Assembly (NCBI GenBank): GCA_017654935.2
Contig: CM065682.1
Coordinates: forward strand, 36,871,938-36,935,937
From: Phymorhynchus buccinoides
Lineage: Eukaryota > Mollusca > Gastropoda > Neogastropoda > Raphitomidae
Length of the DNA: 64,000 nt
Reading direction: 5' to 3'
A program made the position numbers and the translations under genes. Below are positions 9,389-20,553 of this stretch, in pieces; the stretch's first letter is position 1, and every line of letters begins with the position of its first letter. Below the pieces are notes generated by a model, which saw nothing but the letters and a program-made list of their open reading frames with translations, ran no database searches and was not told where the DNA came from.

Positions 9389-11456
9389 TTCTGTTGGTGA
9401 AGTTTTGTGTTCCGCAGATGACACAAAGATTGGTGAGCGGATATATATCTAAATCCTCAAGGTGGGTGCTAGTGAGAGAACTAAGCGATGATGCTAGGGG
9501 TGCATGTGTTCCCTCGTGATTGAGGCTCCACTCTCTTTCTCTTCTCTCTCTCTTGCCTTTAGGTCTGTTTCTGCTGTATACCATTTATGTCAAACGTGTG
9601 TGCTCGCTTTGTATTGCATTTTTGTTTGAATGCGTTATGAATGCTAACGTGTGTGTGCGCTTTGATTTGATTTATATCAAGATTCAGCGCCATATAAATA
9701 CCGTATGTTGTTGTTGTTATGCCTGGAGCCTGAACTCAGGGGATTTTGTGTTGGTTCAGGCAAGGAACTGCCTGGAAAAAAAGAAATGTTCTGCAACGTA
9801 TATGATTATATCATGGTCTGAATACTGTATAAGTTTTTAAAGCGCTTAGAGCTTAAAGGTGAAGCGCTATATAAATGTTCTTAAATAAATAAGTCATGCG
9901 TGGACATATCTTTTCAGGCAGAGGTTTGGGTCTCCCATGAGTTTTCAGCTGCCAAGAAGCAGCTGTTGAAGGTCTCATTATATTATGTGATGACAAGCTT
10001 GGATGAAATGGTGATTCTCCTTCCTGGTGATCTATCTATGTGCCTCTTTGATTACTTTATGGATGGTTCACTTGTAAACTGATGTTTCTTAATGTTTAAC
10101 TTTTATGTTATGGTCACAATGTGTGTACGTGGTTCCAACTTTGCGTTGATTTGTTTTCATCATTGCGGTTTTGATTTTAAAACTGAGTGTGTGGTGGTTT
10201 ACAATTGAAAGTGTTTTTGAGAAGGGTGGGTTTTTCGACTGCTGCTGCATGTTGGGTTTGTTCATATGAATGGACATTGTTTTAATGACAAGTCTTGTTG
10301 AATAGAAAGTCTTTTGCTGATGATGATGAGATTAGCGTCCAATCGGTCAGAGACCCTACATTTTTTGCTTTGTGAAATTCCTATTTAACAGCTTGAACAA
10401 TGAGTTCACAATAAGTCCTATGTTGGCGTTATGTTGGGTAATGTGAACTTGCTTTCTGATGTTCATGATTATCAAGAAAGTTTGACATTTTCCTTCTTTT
10501 TTTCTTTTTCTTTTTAACCTGCATAGGTAAATGTATTTAGTAAATATAAACCAAATTTGGTTATCTGTGAACAGCTCCAAAAACAAGCTTAAAGTTTAGG
10601 ATGCGTTCACACAAAATCACGCTACGCAAAATGTAGACTGTGCAAATGGAAAGAATGTTAATTCTTCACAGTGTATATTTCTTCTATATGAATGAACAAC
10701 GATTTAAAAGGCATGAGTGTTGTGGACAGGAACATTCTGAAATGGGTATAACATATCTGTATGTGGGGAAAATGCTTTTTCTCTTCCAAGATAAGGCAAG
10801 AAGGATTTTGCTAACGCTTCACAGACAAATAGAATGAAAAATACCGTGACAGGGATAAAATAAAGTTTGGAGTAGTTAGGTATAAGTGAAAGCTTGTCAG
10901 CCGCAGTCTTGCCAACACTGAGATTTTTTATTAAAAGATTAGAAATCAATATATATACAAAAGCCTATTAGTTTGCGGGCAAAGAAAAAACCCATTGAAA
11001 ACAATAATGATGTCACTGGCAATTATATCTAGAGGGCAAAAGGCTTAAAATAGAAGCCTATAGGGCCAAATGACTATGCTATGCTGTGCTAACTATTCCT
11101 ATCCTTTATGCTGAGCAAGACTTACGGGTTTCATCTAAGACTCAAGTCTTTCCAGTAAGCATAATATTATACTGGAGACTTTTCTAGGATGCAATCATTA
11201 TAAGTCTAAAATCTGTTTTGGTGCAGCGTTGTGCCACAAAACAGTACTGGTGAATAGGACATGATGCCTCTATTAGGCATTCGTCTCAAAATTTTAATAT
11301 GTGTGGGTCTAACAGCCAACAGTGTTGCTCCATATTTTTGGATTGTTCTAGGGAAAAACAAGCCAATTCTTGGTCCTAGAGAAAACAGAGCTAAAGCTTG
11401 ATAGCCCAGAAGGTCACTGGTGATTGTAAGTCTTTCGGACAAGCCAAAATAGTTGC
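9389..11456. other. 3' flank of cyclin Y (3'UTR of unknown extent)
   Basis: Follows the stop codon. It includes two retroelement-like tails: 9676-9720 (cagcgccatataaataccg) and 9839-9892 (agcgcttagagcttaaaggt... ending ataaataaat). The latter offers AATAAA hexamers near 9882, a possible but unproven polyadenylation site. The rest is AT-rich without supported coding. Confidence 0.55.
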
Positions 11457-11622
11457 ACAGTAAAAATCGCTTAAGTCAAAATTGAAGGGACTGAAATTTT
11501 ATTTTGAAATAGCCAATATTTTGACTTTTCAACATAGAGATTATTATAATAGGACCCAAAAGTTATTTTGAGTTATCCAGTGTTTTTGAGTTACCCGTTT
11601 TTGAGTTATCAGTTCTCCACTG
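11457..11622. mobile_element. pogo/Tc-like MITE fragment, part 1
   Basis: The segment from aaaaatcgcttaagtcaaaa to gttatcagttctccactgta ends in a terminus typical of pogo/Tigger-type elements (ccactgta). It directly abuts the next element. The left end is not sharply defined, so only the right terminus is secure. Confidence 0.5.
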
Positions 11623-11623
11623 T

Positions 11624-11854
11624 ATAGTGGAACCTCCCTATTAAGAATAAGACCTTGAAAAATCAGCCCCAAAAAAGGTATGTGCCTTGTTCCAGGCCGA
11701 GAGGACATAAAATTTCACTTTGTCATTGGCCCCCAAAAAAGTCTTAATAGGGAGGTTGACACTCAGTAGTCCGGATATGAAGGGGAAAAAATGGGTGAAA
11801 AATCTTATCACCTTAGTTAGACATAGAGGGAGTTAATAGTGAGGTTCCACTGTA
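11624..11854. mobile_element. pogo/Tc-like MITE with inverted ends
   Basis: Starts tagtggaacctccctattaa and ends gttaatagtgaggttccact followed by gta: imperfect inverted repeats with TA at the borders, no coding capacity. Internal aaaaaagtcttaatagggag at about 11735 is another inverted copy of the terminus. The family name is inferred from the terminal sequence and TA target only. Confidence 0.65.
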
Positions 11855-11883
11855 CTAAAAATGATCCCAAGAGTCAAATATAA

Positions 11884-12212
11884 TAAGGGGATCCCCCCCG
11901 TGGGGATACCGGGGGGTCTTTTGTATAAATAGTTCTCCCACCTTCTGGAAGTTCTGTGCTTGTAACTTCCTCTAATCTGTCACTCTCTTTGACTCTGCCT
12001 TTTCCCTTTGCGTACTGTGATCTACTATCTTTCTGCCTTACCGGTCCATTCTCCTGCCTTTTTTTCAAAAAGCACCTTTCAAAAAGATTTCCTCCTCCAG
12101 CCGAAGTCGGACTTGCTGGGCCTATTTCTTTGTTAGACGCATAACAGCAGCATGACGCATCTGCACTCATAATTGACAGGATACTGTCTGAGCGATCAAA
12201 GAAGAAGAAGGG
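11884..12212 (-). repeat. Dispersed repeat family A, copy 3 (reverse)
   Basis: Reverse complement of the element at 1797-2112 over its full length, from ccccgtggggataccggggg to gagcgatcaaagaagaag. It is the best-preserved copy and helps to define both ends. Confidence 0.82.
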
Positions 12213-12654
12213 GATCTTCCTAAGAATGATATGCAAAAGCAATCCAGTTAAAATTTCAAAACATTTTCAGTCACACAATATTGTTGATGGCAGAAAAATG
12301 GAAGACTTTACGGATAACAAGATCTGCCTCAGTGCCTGTATGGCAATGACCAATTTTCTTTTTCAATTCATCATATTCATGGGATCAAATTATGATTTAG
12401 GAACCCTTTGTTGTTGAGCTTGATTTTGTTATTTGCTTTTAGTTATTTGTATTTCGAGAAAGTTACTTTTGTTGATTCTACATCGTGAGTGACCCTGAAA
12501 AGGGCAGGGGAACCTGTGGTTGGTCCCACCCTTTTTGATCATGTTTACGTCTAGGAAAACAGTGAAAGCTAGTTAAGTATTATTTAAAGTTGTGGTTTTT
12601 TAATATATATAAAGTGTGTCTTTTTCCTCTGCACTTTATAATATGACGAATAAT

Positions 12655-12820
12655 ATACCATATTTGACAGACTATAAGGCAATGCCTTTTTTCCCAGACT
12701 AAGACCCCTGAGCCTTATACAGTATATGACTAACAATAACAATAGAGTAAGAAAGTATGATTACAAAACCTTAGTTTTGTGTAAAACTAGAAGAAGAAAA
12801 TGGGGGGGGGGGTTTCCAGC
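12655..12820 (+). mobile_element. MITE family B, left part of an interrupted copy
   Basis: Begins accatatttgacagactata and matches the MITE at 19928-20103 through ccttagttttgtgtaaaact. It is followed by a G-run and then by element C. The matching right part appears at about 13740-14110 (ending ttatagtctgaaaaatatgg). Confidence 0.65.
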
Positions 12821-12822
12821 AC

Positions 12823-13737
12823 CACATAAGGGACATTAAGTCGCTGGGTTAGTTTCTCACAGCAGGCTTGCAAAGTCAAAAATCTTATTTTGTTTTGTCC
12901 ATTTTGAGTTATAGGTATTTTCGTGCTCTCTAACATCTTATCTTTCATATCCATTTAACATGGTCTCTAAATATTCGAAAAAGTGCTTTAAAATTAGTAG
13001 GTTGATGCATTTTCTTATGATAGGCTAGACTTTAGACTGATTTCTCAAAATGGCTGACGGTCACCTTGCCAACTCTTTAAATGCTCGATAACTCTGCAAC
13101 AAAAAAGGATACAAGAATGGTTTTATATCATTAGAAAGTGAATTGCCTGAAAGAAAATAAACAAGGTATAGAAAGGTACCTGGAAGAGGGAAACACACGA
13201 TGTTTCAAAGAAGAGTTTACTTGTTCTAAAAGGCACAGCAGTCACTATTCTTTATTCTTGAATAGACGATTTCCAGACAAAAACTAGGGGAAAGCACTTT
13301 ATGAAAATTAGAGTTGTTTACCTCTATTACTCAGTCAAATACCATTGCAACAATGGGGTCAAAGCTTGAAACCGCAGGATGCGAGTCAGCGACTTGCAAA
13401 CATTTTTCTAAGAAAAATTAGGGGTGGCCAGTGGCCACAAACTGATAAAACTTGCAAAATGTGTCGTAAAAATATAAATGACATAAATTTTAGAATGATG
13501 CACAGTGTTCTAAGTGTCTGCTCAAACACACGAGGCAAGAGCTGGGGATCTTCCTGATGGTAGAGTAACTTCCCCTGTTTGACCGATTGAATAAGGCAAG
13601 ATCACTCCCACACACCATGAAATTACTCCCCTTAATTATTTCCGAACAATTCCTATTGCCTGAAGTTTCTAACTGTGCCATTTTCTCAGAATGGTCATTT
13701 TGATACTTAGTGTCCCTTTTGTGGTGCTGGGTTACAC
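12823..13737 (+). mobile_element. Element C, copy 1 (carries an insertion)
   Basis: Terminal inverted repeats: ccagcaccac..aagggaca on the left and tgtcccttttgtggtgctgg on the right. It is collinear with the copy at 59247-60266 (shared blocks ttcgtgctctctaacatctt, ctgatttctcaaaatggctg). A 503-bp segment, 13152-13654, is inserted and flanked by a repeated ATTGCCTGAA. No protein-coding capacity was found. Confidence 0.82.
13152..13654. mobile_element. 503-bp insertion in element C with 10-bp flanking repeat
   Basis: Flanked by ATTGCCTGAA at 13142-13151 and 13655-13664. The other copy of element C has a single gaattgcctgaag at about 60180, giving an empty site. Part of the insert (gaaaattagagttgtttacc) recurs near 47490. 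The ends (gaaaataaacaagg / gaacaattcct) do not identify the class. Confidence 0.75.
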
Positions 13738-14112
13738 ATAATATGGTGTACCATATAATAAGGTGCGTCTAAATCAGGGCTCCCAATTGTCCCGCGAAAC
13801 AAGGGGTCCCAGGGACTCCTTCACTTGCAGGATAGAGGGTCCTAGAGGAGGGATCCCAGTGGCATAGCGAATGCTAAAAATATTTTTTTCTAGTGCATCC
13901 CTGGGACCCCCTGCACATTCTTTTAGAGGGTCCTGTAGAATGTTAGTGCTTCATAGACCTGGGGGGGTCCTTGAGAGCCCTGGTCTTATAGTCCAAACAA
14001 AAAGTATGGAAGTAAGTAAGAAAGTTGTGTAACACAATCTTAGTTCTGTTTGAGATTTTTTTTTTTTTTTTTTTTGGGGGGATGTGTTTTATAGTCTGAA
14101 AAATATGGTCAC
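13738..14112. repeat. MITE B right part plus poly-T tract
   Basis: Contains tagtgtgc-like and cttatagtcc segments of MITE family B interrupted by a gggtcc-rich stretch (13780-13980). It also has a T-run at 14055-14075 and the end ttatagtctgaaaaatatgg. The order of the pieces suggests more than one insertion. Confidence 0.5.
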
Positions 14113-15023
14113 AAGTTAGATCTGAAGTTATTTTGTACATTTATAATAGTGCCATACAGTATGGTTGGGTGCTGAAGACCACGCGTCTGTCTAAAAATGC
14201 ATTTTTCTCAAAGTTGCACTTAATCAGTTGGAAGTTGATGTGTTTGTTAATACAATCTGTCACTATTTTTATTCCTAGTCTATTAGCAAAGAATATATGA
14301 AATGCTGTACAGTTTTAATCGGTTCTTTCTTTCTTTTTCTTTTTAAAAAATCAAACTTCTAAAGTTGAACTTGAGTGCAGAGACAGAAATTGAAAAAAAA
14401 AAAAAATAGAAACAGATGGTAAATTGAAAAATGTGCAAAGAATTGTAACATGGAAACTATTTAAAACGATTAAATATTTTTTTATCAAGAGAGAGAGAAA
14501 GAAAAAAAAGAGAAAACGCAAGTTGATTTTAACCTGAAAGTGGATTGTAAACTTGTTCTTTGTAAAATTCTACTTCTCATCATGTGTTGAATTTCATCAG
14601 TCTGTGTGGTGCATTTTCAGGTCTTAATATGTGTCTATGTGATGTCAACCAATTTTCTGTGTTAAATAATGCATGTACATTTTGATGTGTATAGGTAGAT
14701 ATTAATTTTGCTCAATTGACACGTTTCTTACAAGCCACCTTTTGCATGCTTTCTTGTGAGTGTGTATGATTGTATGTGTGCATGTTGAATACTATCCATT
14801 AAGCAGCACTGACTGGAGAAAGTTGTTATCTCTCCTTGTTTCTCCATATAATTTCTCTTTAAGAGATAATAAAGTAGTCTTGAGTGGTGGGTTGTAAACG
14901 CTTTGAGAAATTAAAAATATATATATATGATTAAGCATTTTCTTTATTTCAGTTGTTGCATTTCGTGTCTAAACTGGATTATTTAAGCAATGTATAGAAT
15001 TGTTAAAAACAAATTGTCTCAAT
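14113..15023. other. Intergenic, no gene seen
   Basis: AT-rich DNA. Around 14845-14885 a retroelement-like tail (tctctttaagagataataaa then gtagtcttgag) resembles 57335-57370. I see no coding signal. Confidence 0.6.
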
Positions 15024-18000
15024 CCCCTTGGGCTCAAGACTAATACATTATTGTTGTCAGTAGGGGCGTTAGTAGGTTGTGTACAATACCCTTGGGCTCA
15101 AGACTAAGACATTATTGTTGTCAGTAGGGGCTTTAGTAGGTTGTGTACAATACCCTTGGGCTCAAGACTAATACATTATTGTTGTCAGTAGGGGCGTTAG
15201 TAGGTTGTGTACAATACCCTTGGGCTCAAGACTAAGACATTATTGTTGTCAGTAGGGGCTTTAGTAGGTTGTGTACAATACCCTTGGGCTCAAGACTAAG
15301 ACATTATTGTTGTCAGTAGGGGCTTTAGTAGGTTGTGTACAATACCCTTGGGCTCAAGACTAAGACATTATTGTTGTCAGTAGGGGCTTTAGTAGGTTGT
15401 GTACAATACCCTTGGGCTCAAGACTAATACATTATTGTTGTCAGTAGGGGCTTTAGTAGGTTGTGTACAATACCCTTGGGCTCAAGACTAAGACATTATT
15501 GTTGTCAGTAGGGGCTTTAGTAGGTTGTGTACAATACCCTTGGGCTCAAGACTAAGACATTATTGTTGTCAGTAGGGGCTTTAGTAGGTTGTGTACAATA
15601 CCCTTGGGCTCAAGACTAATACATTATTGTTGTCAGTAGGGGCTTTAGTAGGTTGTGTACAATACCCTTGGGCTCAAGACTAAGACATTATTGTTGTCAG
15701 TAGGGGCTTTAGTAGGTTGTGTACAATACCCTTGGGCTCAAGACTAAGACATTATTGTTGTCAGTAGGGGCTTTAGTAGGTTGTGTACAATTCCCTTGGG
15801 CTCAAGACTAATACATTATTGTTGTCAGTAGGGGCTTTAGTAGGTTGTGTACAATTCCCTTGGGCTCAAGACTAAGACATTATTGTTGTCAGTAGGGGCT
15901 TTAGTAGGTTGTGTACAATACCCTTGGGCTCAAGACTAAGACATTATTGTTGTCAGTAGGGGCTTTAGTAGGTTGTGTACAATACCCTTGGGCTCAAGAC
16001 TAAGACATTATTGTTGTCAGTAGGGGCTTTAGTAGGTTGTGTACAATTCCCTTGGGCTCAAGACTAATGCATTATTGTTGTCAGTAGGGGCTTTAGTAGG
16101 TTGTGTACAATACCCTTGGGCTCAAGACTAAGACATTATTGTTGTCAGTAGGGGCTTTAGTAGGTTGTGTACAATACCCTTGGGCTCAAGACTAAGACAT
16201 TATTGTTGTCAGTAGGGGCTTTAGTAGGTTGTGTACAATTCCCTTGGGCTCAAGACTAAGACATTATTGTTGTCAGTAGGGGCTTTAGTAGGTTGTGTAC
16301 AATTCCCTTGGGCTCAAGACTAATACATTATTGTTGTCAGTAGGGGCTTTAGTAGGTTGTGTACAATTCCCTTGGGCTCAAGACTAAGACATTATTGTTG
16401 TCAGTAGGGGCTTTAGTAGGTTGTGTACAATACCCTTGGGCTCAAGACTAAGACATTATTGTTGTCAGTAGGGGCTTTAGTAGGTTGTGTACAATCCCCT
16501 TGGGCTCAAGACTAAGACATTATTGTTGTCAGTAGGGGCTTTAGTAGGTTGTGTACAATTCCCTTGGGCTCAAGACTAAGACATTATTGTTGTCAGTAGG
16601 GGCTTTAGTAGGTTGTGTACAATTCCCTTGGGCTCAAGACTAAGACATTATTGTTGTCAGTAGGGGCTTTAGTAGGTTGTGTACAATACCCTTGGGCTCA
16701 AGACTAAGACATTATTGTTGTCAGTAGGGGCTTTAGTAGGTTGTGTACAATTCCCTTGGGCTCAAGACTAAGACATTATTGTTGTCAGTAGGGGCTTTAG
16801 TAGGTTGTGTACAATTCCCTTGGGCTCAAGACTAAGACATTATTGTTGTCAGTAGGGGCTTTAGTAGGTTGTGTACAATACCCTTGGGCTCAAGACTAAG
16901 ACATTATTGTTGTCAGTAGGGGCTTTAGTAGGTTGTGTACAATACCCTTGGGCTCAAGACTAAGACATTATTGTTGTCAGTAGGGGCTTTAGTAGGTTGT
17001 GTACAATTCCCTTGGGCTCAAGACTAAGACATTATTGTTGTCAGTAGGGGCTTTAGTAGGTTGTGTACAATACCCTTGGGCTCAAGACTAAGACATTATT
17101 GTTGTCAGTAGGGGCTTTAGTAGGTTGTGTACAATACCCTTGGGCTCAAGACTAAGACATTATTGTTGTCAGTAGGGGCTTTAGTAGGTTGTGTACAATT
17201 CCCTTGGGCTCAAGACTAAGACATTGTTGTCAGTAGGGGCTTTAGTAGGTTGTGTACAATACCCTTGGGCTCAAGACTAATGCATTATTGTTGTCAGTAG
17301 GGGCTTTAGTAGGTTGTGTACAATTCCCTTGGGCTCAAGACTAAGACATTATTGTTGTCAGTAGGGGCTTTAGTAGGTTGTGTACAATACCCTTGGGCTC
17401 AAGACTAAGACATTATTGTTGTCAGTAGGGGCTTTAGTAGGTTGTGTACAATTCCCTTGGGCTCAAGACTAATGCATTATTGTTGTCAGTAGGGGCTTTA
17501 GTAGGTTGTGTACAATCCCCTTGGGCTCAAGACTAAGACATTATTGTTGTCAGTAGGGGCTTTAGTAGGTTGTGTACAATTCCCTTGGGCTCAAGACTAA
17601 GACATTATTGTTGTCAGTAGGGGCTTTAGTAGGTTGTGTACAATACCCTTGGGCTCAAGACTAAGACATTATTGTTGTCAGTAGGGGCTTTAGTAGGTTG
17701 TGTACAATACCCTTGGGCTCAAGACTAAGACATTATTGTTGTCAGTAGGGGCTTTAGTAGGTTGTGTACAATACCCTTGGGCTCAAGACTAAGACATTAT
17801 TGTTGTCAGTAGGGGCTTTAGTAGGTTGTGTACAATACCCTTGGGCTCAAGACTAAGACATTATTGTTGTCAGTAGGGGCTTTAGTAGGTTGTGTACAAT
17901 TCCCTTGGGCTCAAGACTAAGACATTATTGTTGTCAGTAGGGGCTTTAGTAGGTTGTGTACAATTCCCTTGGGCTCAAGACTAATACATTATTGTTGTCA

Positions 18001-18346
18001 GTAGGGGCTTTAGTAGGTTGTGTACAATACCCTTGGGCTCAAGACTAAGACATTATTGTTGTCAGTAGGGGCTTTAGTAGGTTGTGTACAATACCCTTGG
18101 GCTCAAGACTAAGACATTATTGTTGTCAGTAGGGGCTTTAGTAGGTTGTGTACAATACCCTTGGGCTCAAGACTAAGACATTATTGTTGTCAGTAGGGGC
18201 TTTAGTAGGTTGTGTACAATACCCTTGGGCTCAAGACTAAGACATTATTGTTGTCAGTAGGGGCTTTAGTAGGTTGTGTACAATTCCCTTGGGCTCAAGA
18301 CTAAGACATTATTGTTGTCAGTAGGGGCTTTAGTAGGTTGTGTACT
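15024..18346 (+). repeat. 64-bp minisatellite, about 52 copies
   Basis: Very homogeneous tandem array with period 64 and units starting cccttgggctcaagactaag. Variant sites are aatacc/aattcc/aatccc, taagac/taatac/taatgc and, in the first units, ggggcgtt for ggggcttt. One unit near 17220 lacks three bases. A unit segment matches the interior of the repeat element at 19100-19462, and the array runs directly into more of that element at 18347. Confidence 0.97.
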
Positions 18347-18490
18347 ATGTATGTTAGCCGAGAACAGGCTCAGTTAAATTCTACTGAAGTGACTCAGCAG
18401 CAGTGCAGTGTCTCCTCTATTGGTTGACATCCTAACATAGATTTGCTCCCCTTGGAGTTGGACTGCTGGTTTTGGACTCTGTCACCTGAC
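18347..18490 (+). mobile_element. SINE-like family D fragment, continuous with the 64-bp array
   Basis: gaacaggctcagttaaattc through tagatttgctccccttggag aligns with 19270-19390. The array and this fragment together look like one element whose internal segment was amplified. Confidence 0.75.
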
Positions 18491-19099
18491 AAACTGGTGT
18501 GTGGTCTATCAACCATGACTTTAGTGTGGTGTTTGTATGTTGAACACTTTACAGAAAAGATTGAAGTGTGAATTTTCGTAAAGTTATGGCATTGAATATG
18601 TTTGTATGAATGTTCTATCCCCTTATCTAATAGTTTTTTTTGCTCAAATCGTGTGGCTTAGCGCTTTCTTTCTTTTTTACATTAGGATTAGTACCACCAC
18701 TTTGACAACAGTGAACAGAATTTTACCATTTGAATACTTGTGTTATATATGGTATCCGTTTTCCTACCCCTTTTCATTAAAACTTCTCTTATCTTTCATA
18801 TCGATTATCAGATTGATAGAGGTCCAAAGTTTTAGTTTGTTTCTTTTTTTGCTTTGTTCACATGGGCCAGTAATGCATGTCATAATAATGATATAATTTT
18901 ACATCATTGTGTTTCTTGCCAAGTTTTGCAACACATTTGTTGTGTTGGGCTTTGTTGTTGTTAATGTTATTTATTGAAAAGCTTATGAGGCAGGTAAACA
19001 TGACAGAAGAGGGGTTTGAAAAGGTAGGAGAGTGGGGAGGGGGGGAGATTTTATTATTTACTTTTAAGATTGTGAAAACTTATGATTTTTTCGGTTTCC
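18491..19099. other. Intergenic, no gene seen
   Basis: AT-rich. Stop-free stretches here are short, hydrophobic and show no family resemblance. No repeat recognised. Confidence 0.6.
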
Positions 19100-19462
19100 A
19101 ATCCAGTCTATGCCTTGGTGCGTTCGGGTCAAAGTCATGGGGATCAGTGTGTTCTGGGGAGCTGTCGGTGGACGGTCGTGGTGGCGCCCTCAGAGGAGGA
19201 CCTCACTCACGCTGGCTCCGCGACTAAGAGAATAGTGTCGTCAGTAGGGGGCTTAGTAGGTGGTGTCCTGAACAGGCTCCACTGAAATCCACCGAAGTGA
19301 CTCAGCAGAAGTGCAGTGTCTCCTCGGTTGGTTGCCTCCTGACAGCCTGACATAGATTCGCTCCCCTTGGACTGCTGGTCTCAGATTCTGCGACTTGAAC
19401 AAACCGGGGTGTAGCTGCGAATTGGCAACGCCACTGTACGGCCCAGAAGATGGGACAGCAAA
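19100..19462 (+). mobile_element. SINE-like family D, best copy, poly-A tail
   Basis: Runs from cttggtgcgttcgggtcaaa to the tail gatgggacagc followed by 10 A. Its 3' end (gcgacttgaacaaa..gggtgtagctgcgaattgg ... gggacagc plus A-run) recurs at 49554-49654, where it has target duplications. The segment gtcgtcagtaggggg..ttagtaggtggtgt is the parent of the 64-bp minisatellite unit. I cannot find a clear tRNA or 7SL head, so 'SINE-like' rests on length, A-tail and target duplications. Confidence 0.75.
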
Positions 19463-19749
19463 AAAAAAAACACCAAAACTTATGATTTGTCATTCAGATG
19501 TTGAACTCTTGTTGTTGTCTTTATTTGATATATTCATCTGTTTTGTATTAACAATAACAATATGCTTATAATTTCTCTCTTGAAAAAAATAGATAATGTG
19601 TTATGTATGTTAGGATGTTCCAATATGTCAGAAATCTAGGAAGTTCTGTTTGAAAGAAGAAACCTGCAACAGTAATACTAACTCAACAGAATGTTCTGTA
19701 GATTTAATGTAGACATCCCTAATGAGAGCTGCATGCATCAATATATTTT

Positions 19750-20151
19750 TTAACCCCTTCACTGCCTGCCCAGAATCTACTACGGATGTGTGATGTCATT
19801 GATTATGTCATAACTTTTGATCTTGATGTCAAAGTCTTGATTGCTTGGAATGCTGAAAGTCAAGAAAGATATATCTCTAGACCATTTTCTGAGATTGAGT
19901 CTAACAGGCCTCATTTGAATTTGATACTGTATTTTACGGACTATAAGGCGATACTTTTTTCCTAGACTGAGACCCCTGCGCCTTATAATGTGACTGATAA
20001 TATATATAGTAAGAAACTATAATAACAAAATCTGAACTTAGTGTAAAATTTGGGGGATGCGCCTCATAATCAGGTGCGCCTTGTAGTCCGTAAAATACGG
20101 TAGTAAGAAAATTGATAATTTCTTGATTCTCCTCTGGCAGGAAGGGGTTAA
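19750..20151. mobile_element. TTAA-type MITE (piggyBac-like ends), copy 1
   Basis: TTAA then ccccttcactgcc at the left; ggcaggaagggg then TTAA at the right. The ends are inverted and the target is TTAA, as in piggyBac-like elements (family knowledge). It is non-coding. A MITE of family B is nested inside at 19928-20103. Confidence 0.75.
19928..20103 (+). mobile_element. MITE family B, complete reference copy
   Basis: About 174 bp with ends tgtattttacggactataag and cttgtagtccgtaaaatacg. Internal aagaaactataataacaaaa and tagtgtaaaatttgggggat recur in copies at 1009-1765 (reverse), 12655, 26872 and 55756. Confidence 0.8.
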
Positions 20152-20375
20152 TCAGCTGACCATACCCCACCCCCACCCCCACTGAAACCCACCCCACCCC
20201 CACCCCCGTATGGTAATTCTCCATGAAAGAAAAAAAAAGGAAAGACAAATGTACTGAAGGAAATATATTTTCTTTGGTCTCTTTTCTTCTTCTGTCTTTG
20301 AATCCCGATTCTCTCTGCTGTCTTCAGGTACCTGTTCTATATATCACTATGTTTCAAGAAAGATTAAAAGAGCAT

Positions 20376-20553
20376 AAGCCCCTTCACTGCCAGAGGAAAA
20401 CAGAGAAAGTATCCATTTTCTTATTCTCAATCTGAGAAAATGGTGGAGATATATCTTTTCTCAACCAAAAACCATCATGCAAGCCATGACATTAAAAGTT
20501 ATGACATCATCAATGGCATCACACATCCCGTAGTAGACACAGGAAGGGGTTAA
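20376..20553. mobile_element. TTAA-type MITE, copy 2
   Basis: Left end ataagccccttcactgcc (target TTAA mutated), right end caggaaggggttaa. The interior is the reverse complement of parts of 19755-19900 (gatatatctt, atgacatcatcaatggcatc), so it is the same family in opposite internal orientation or a palindromic relative. Confidence 0.65.
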
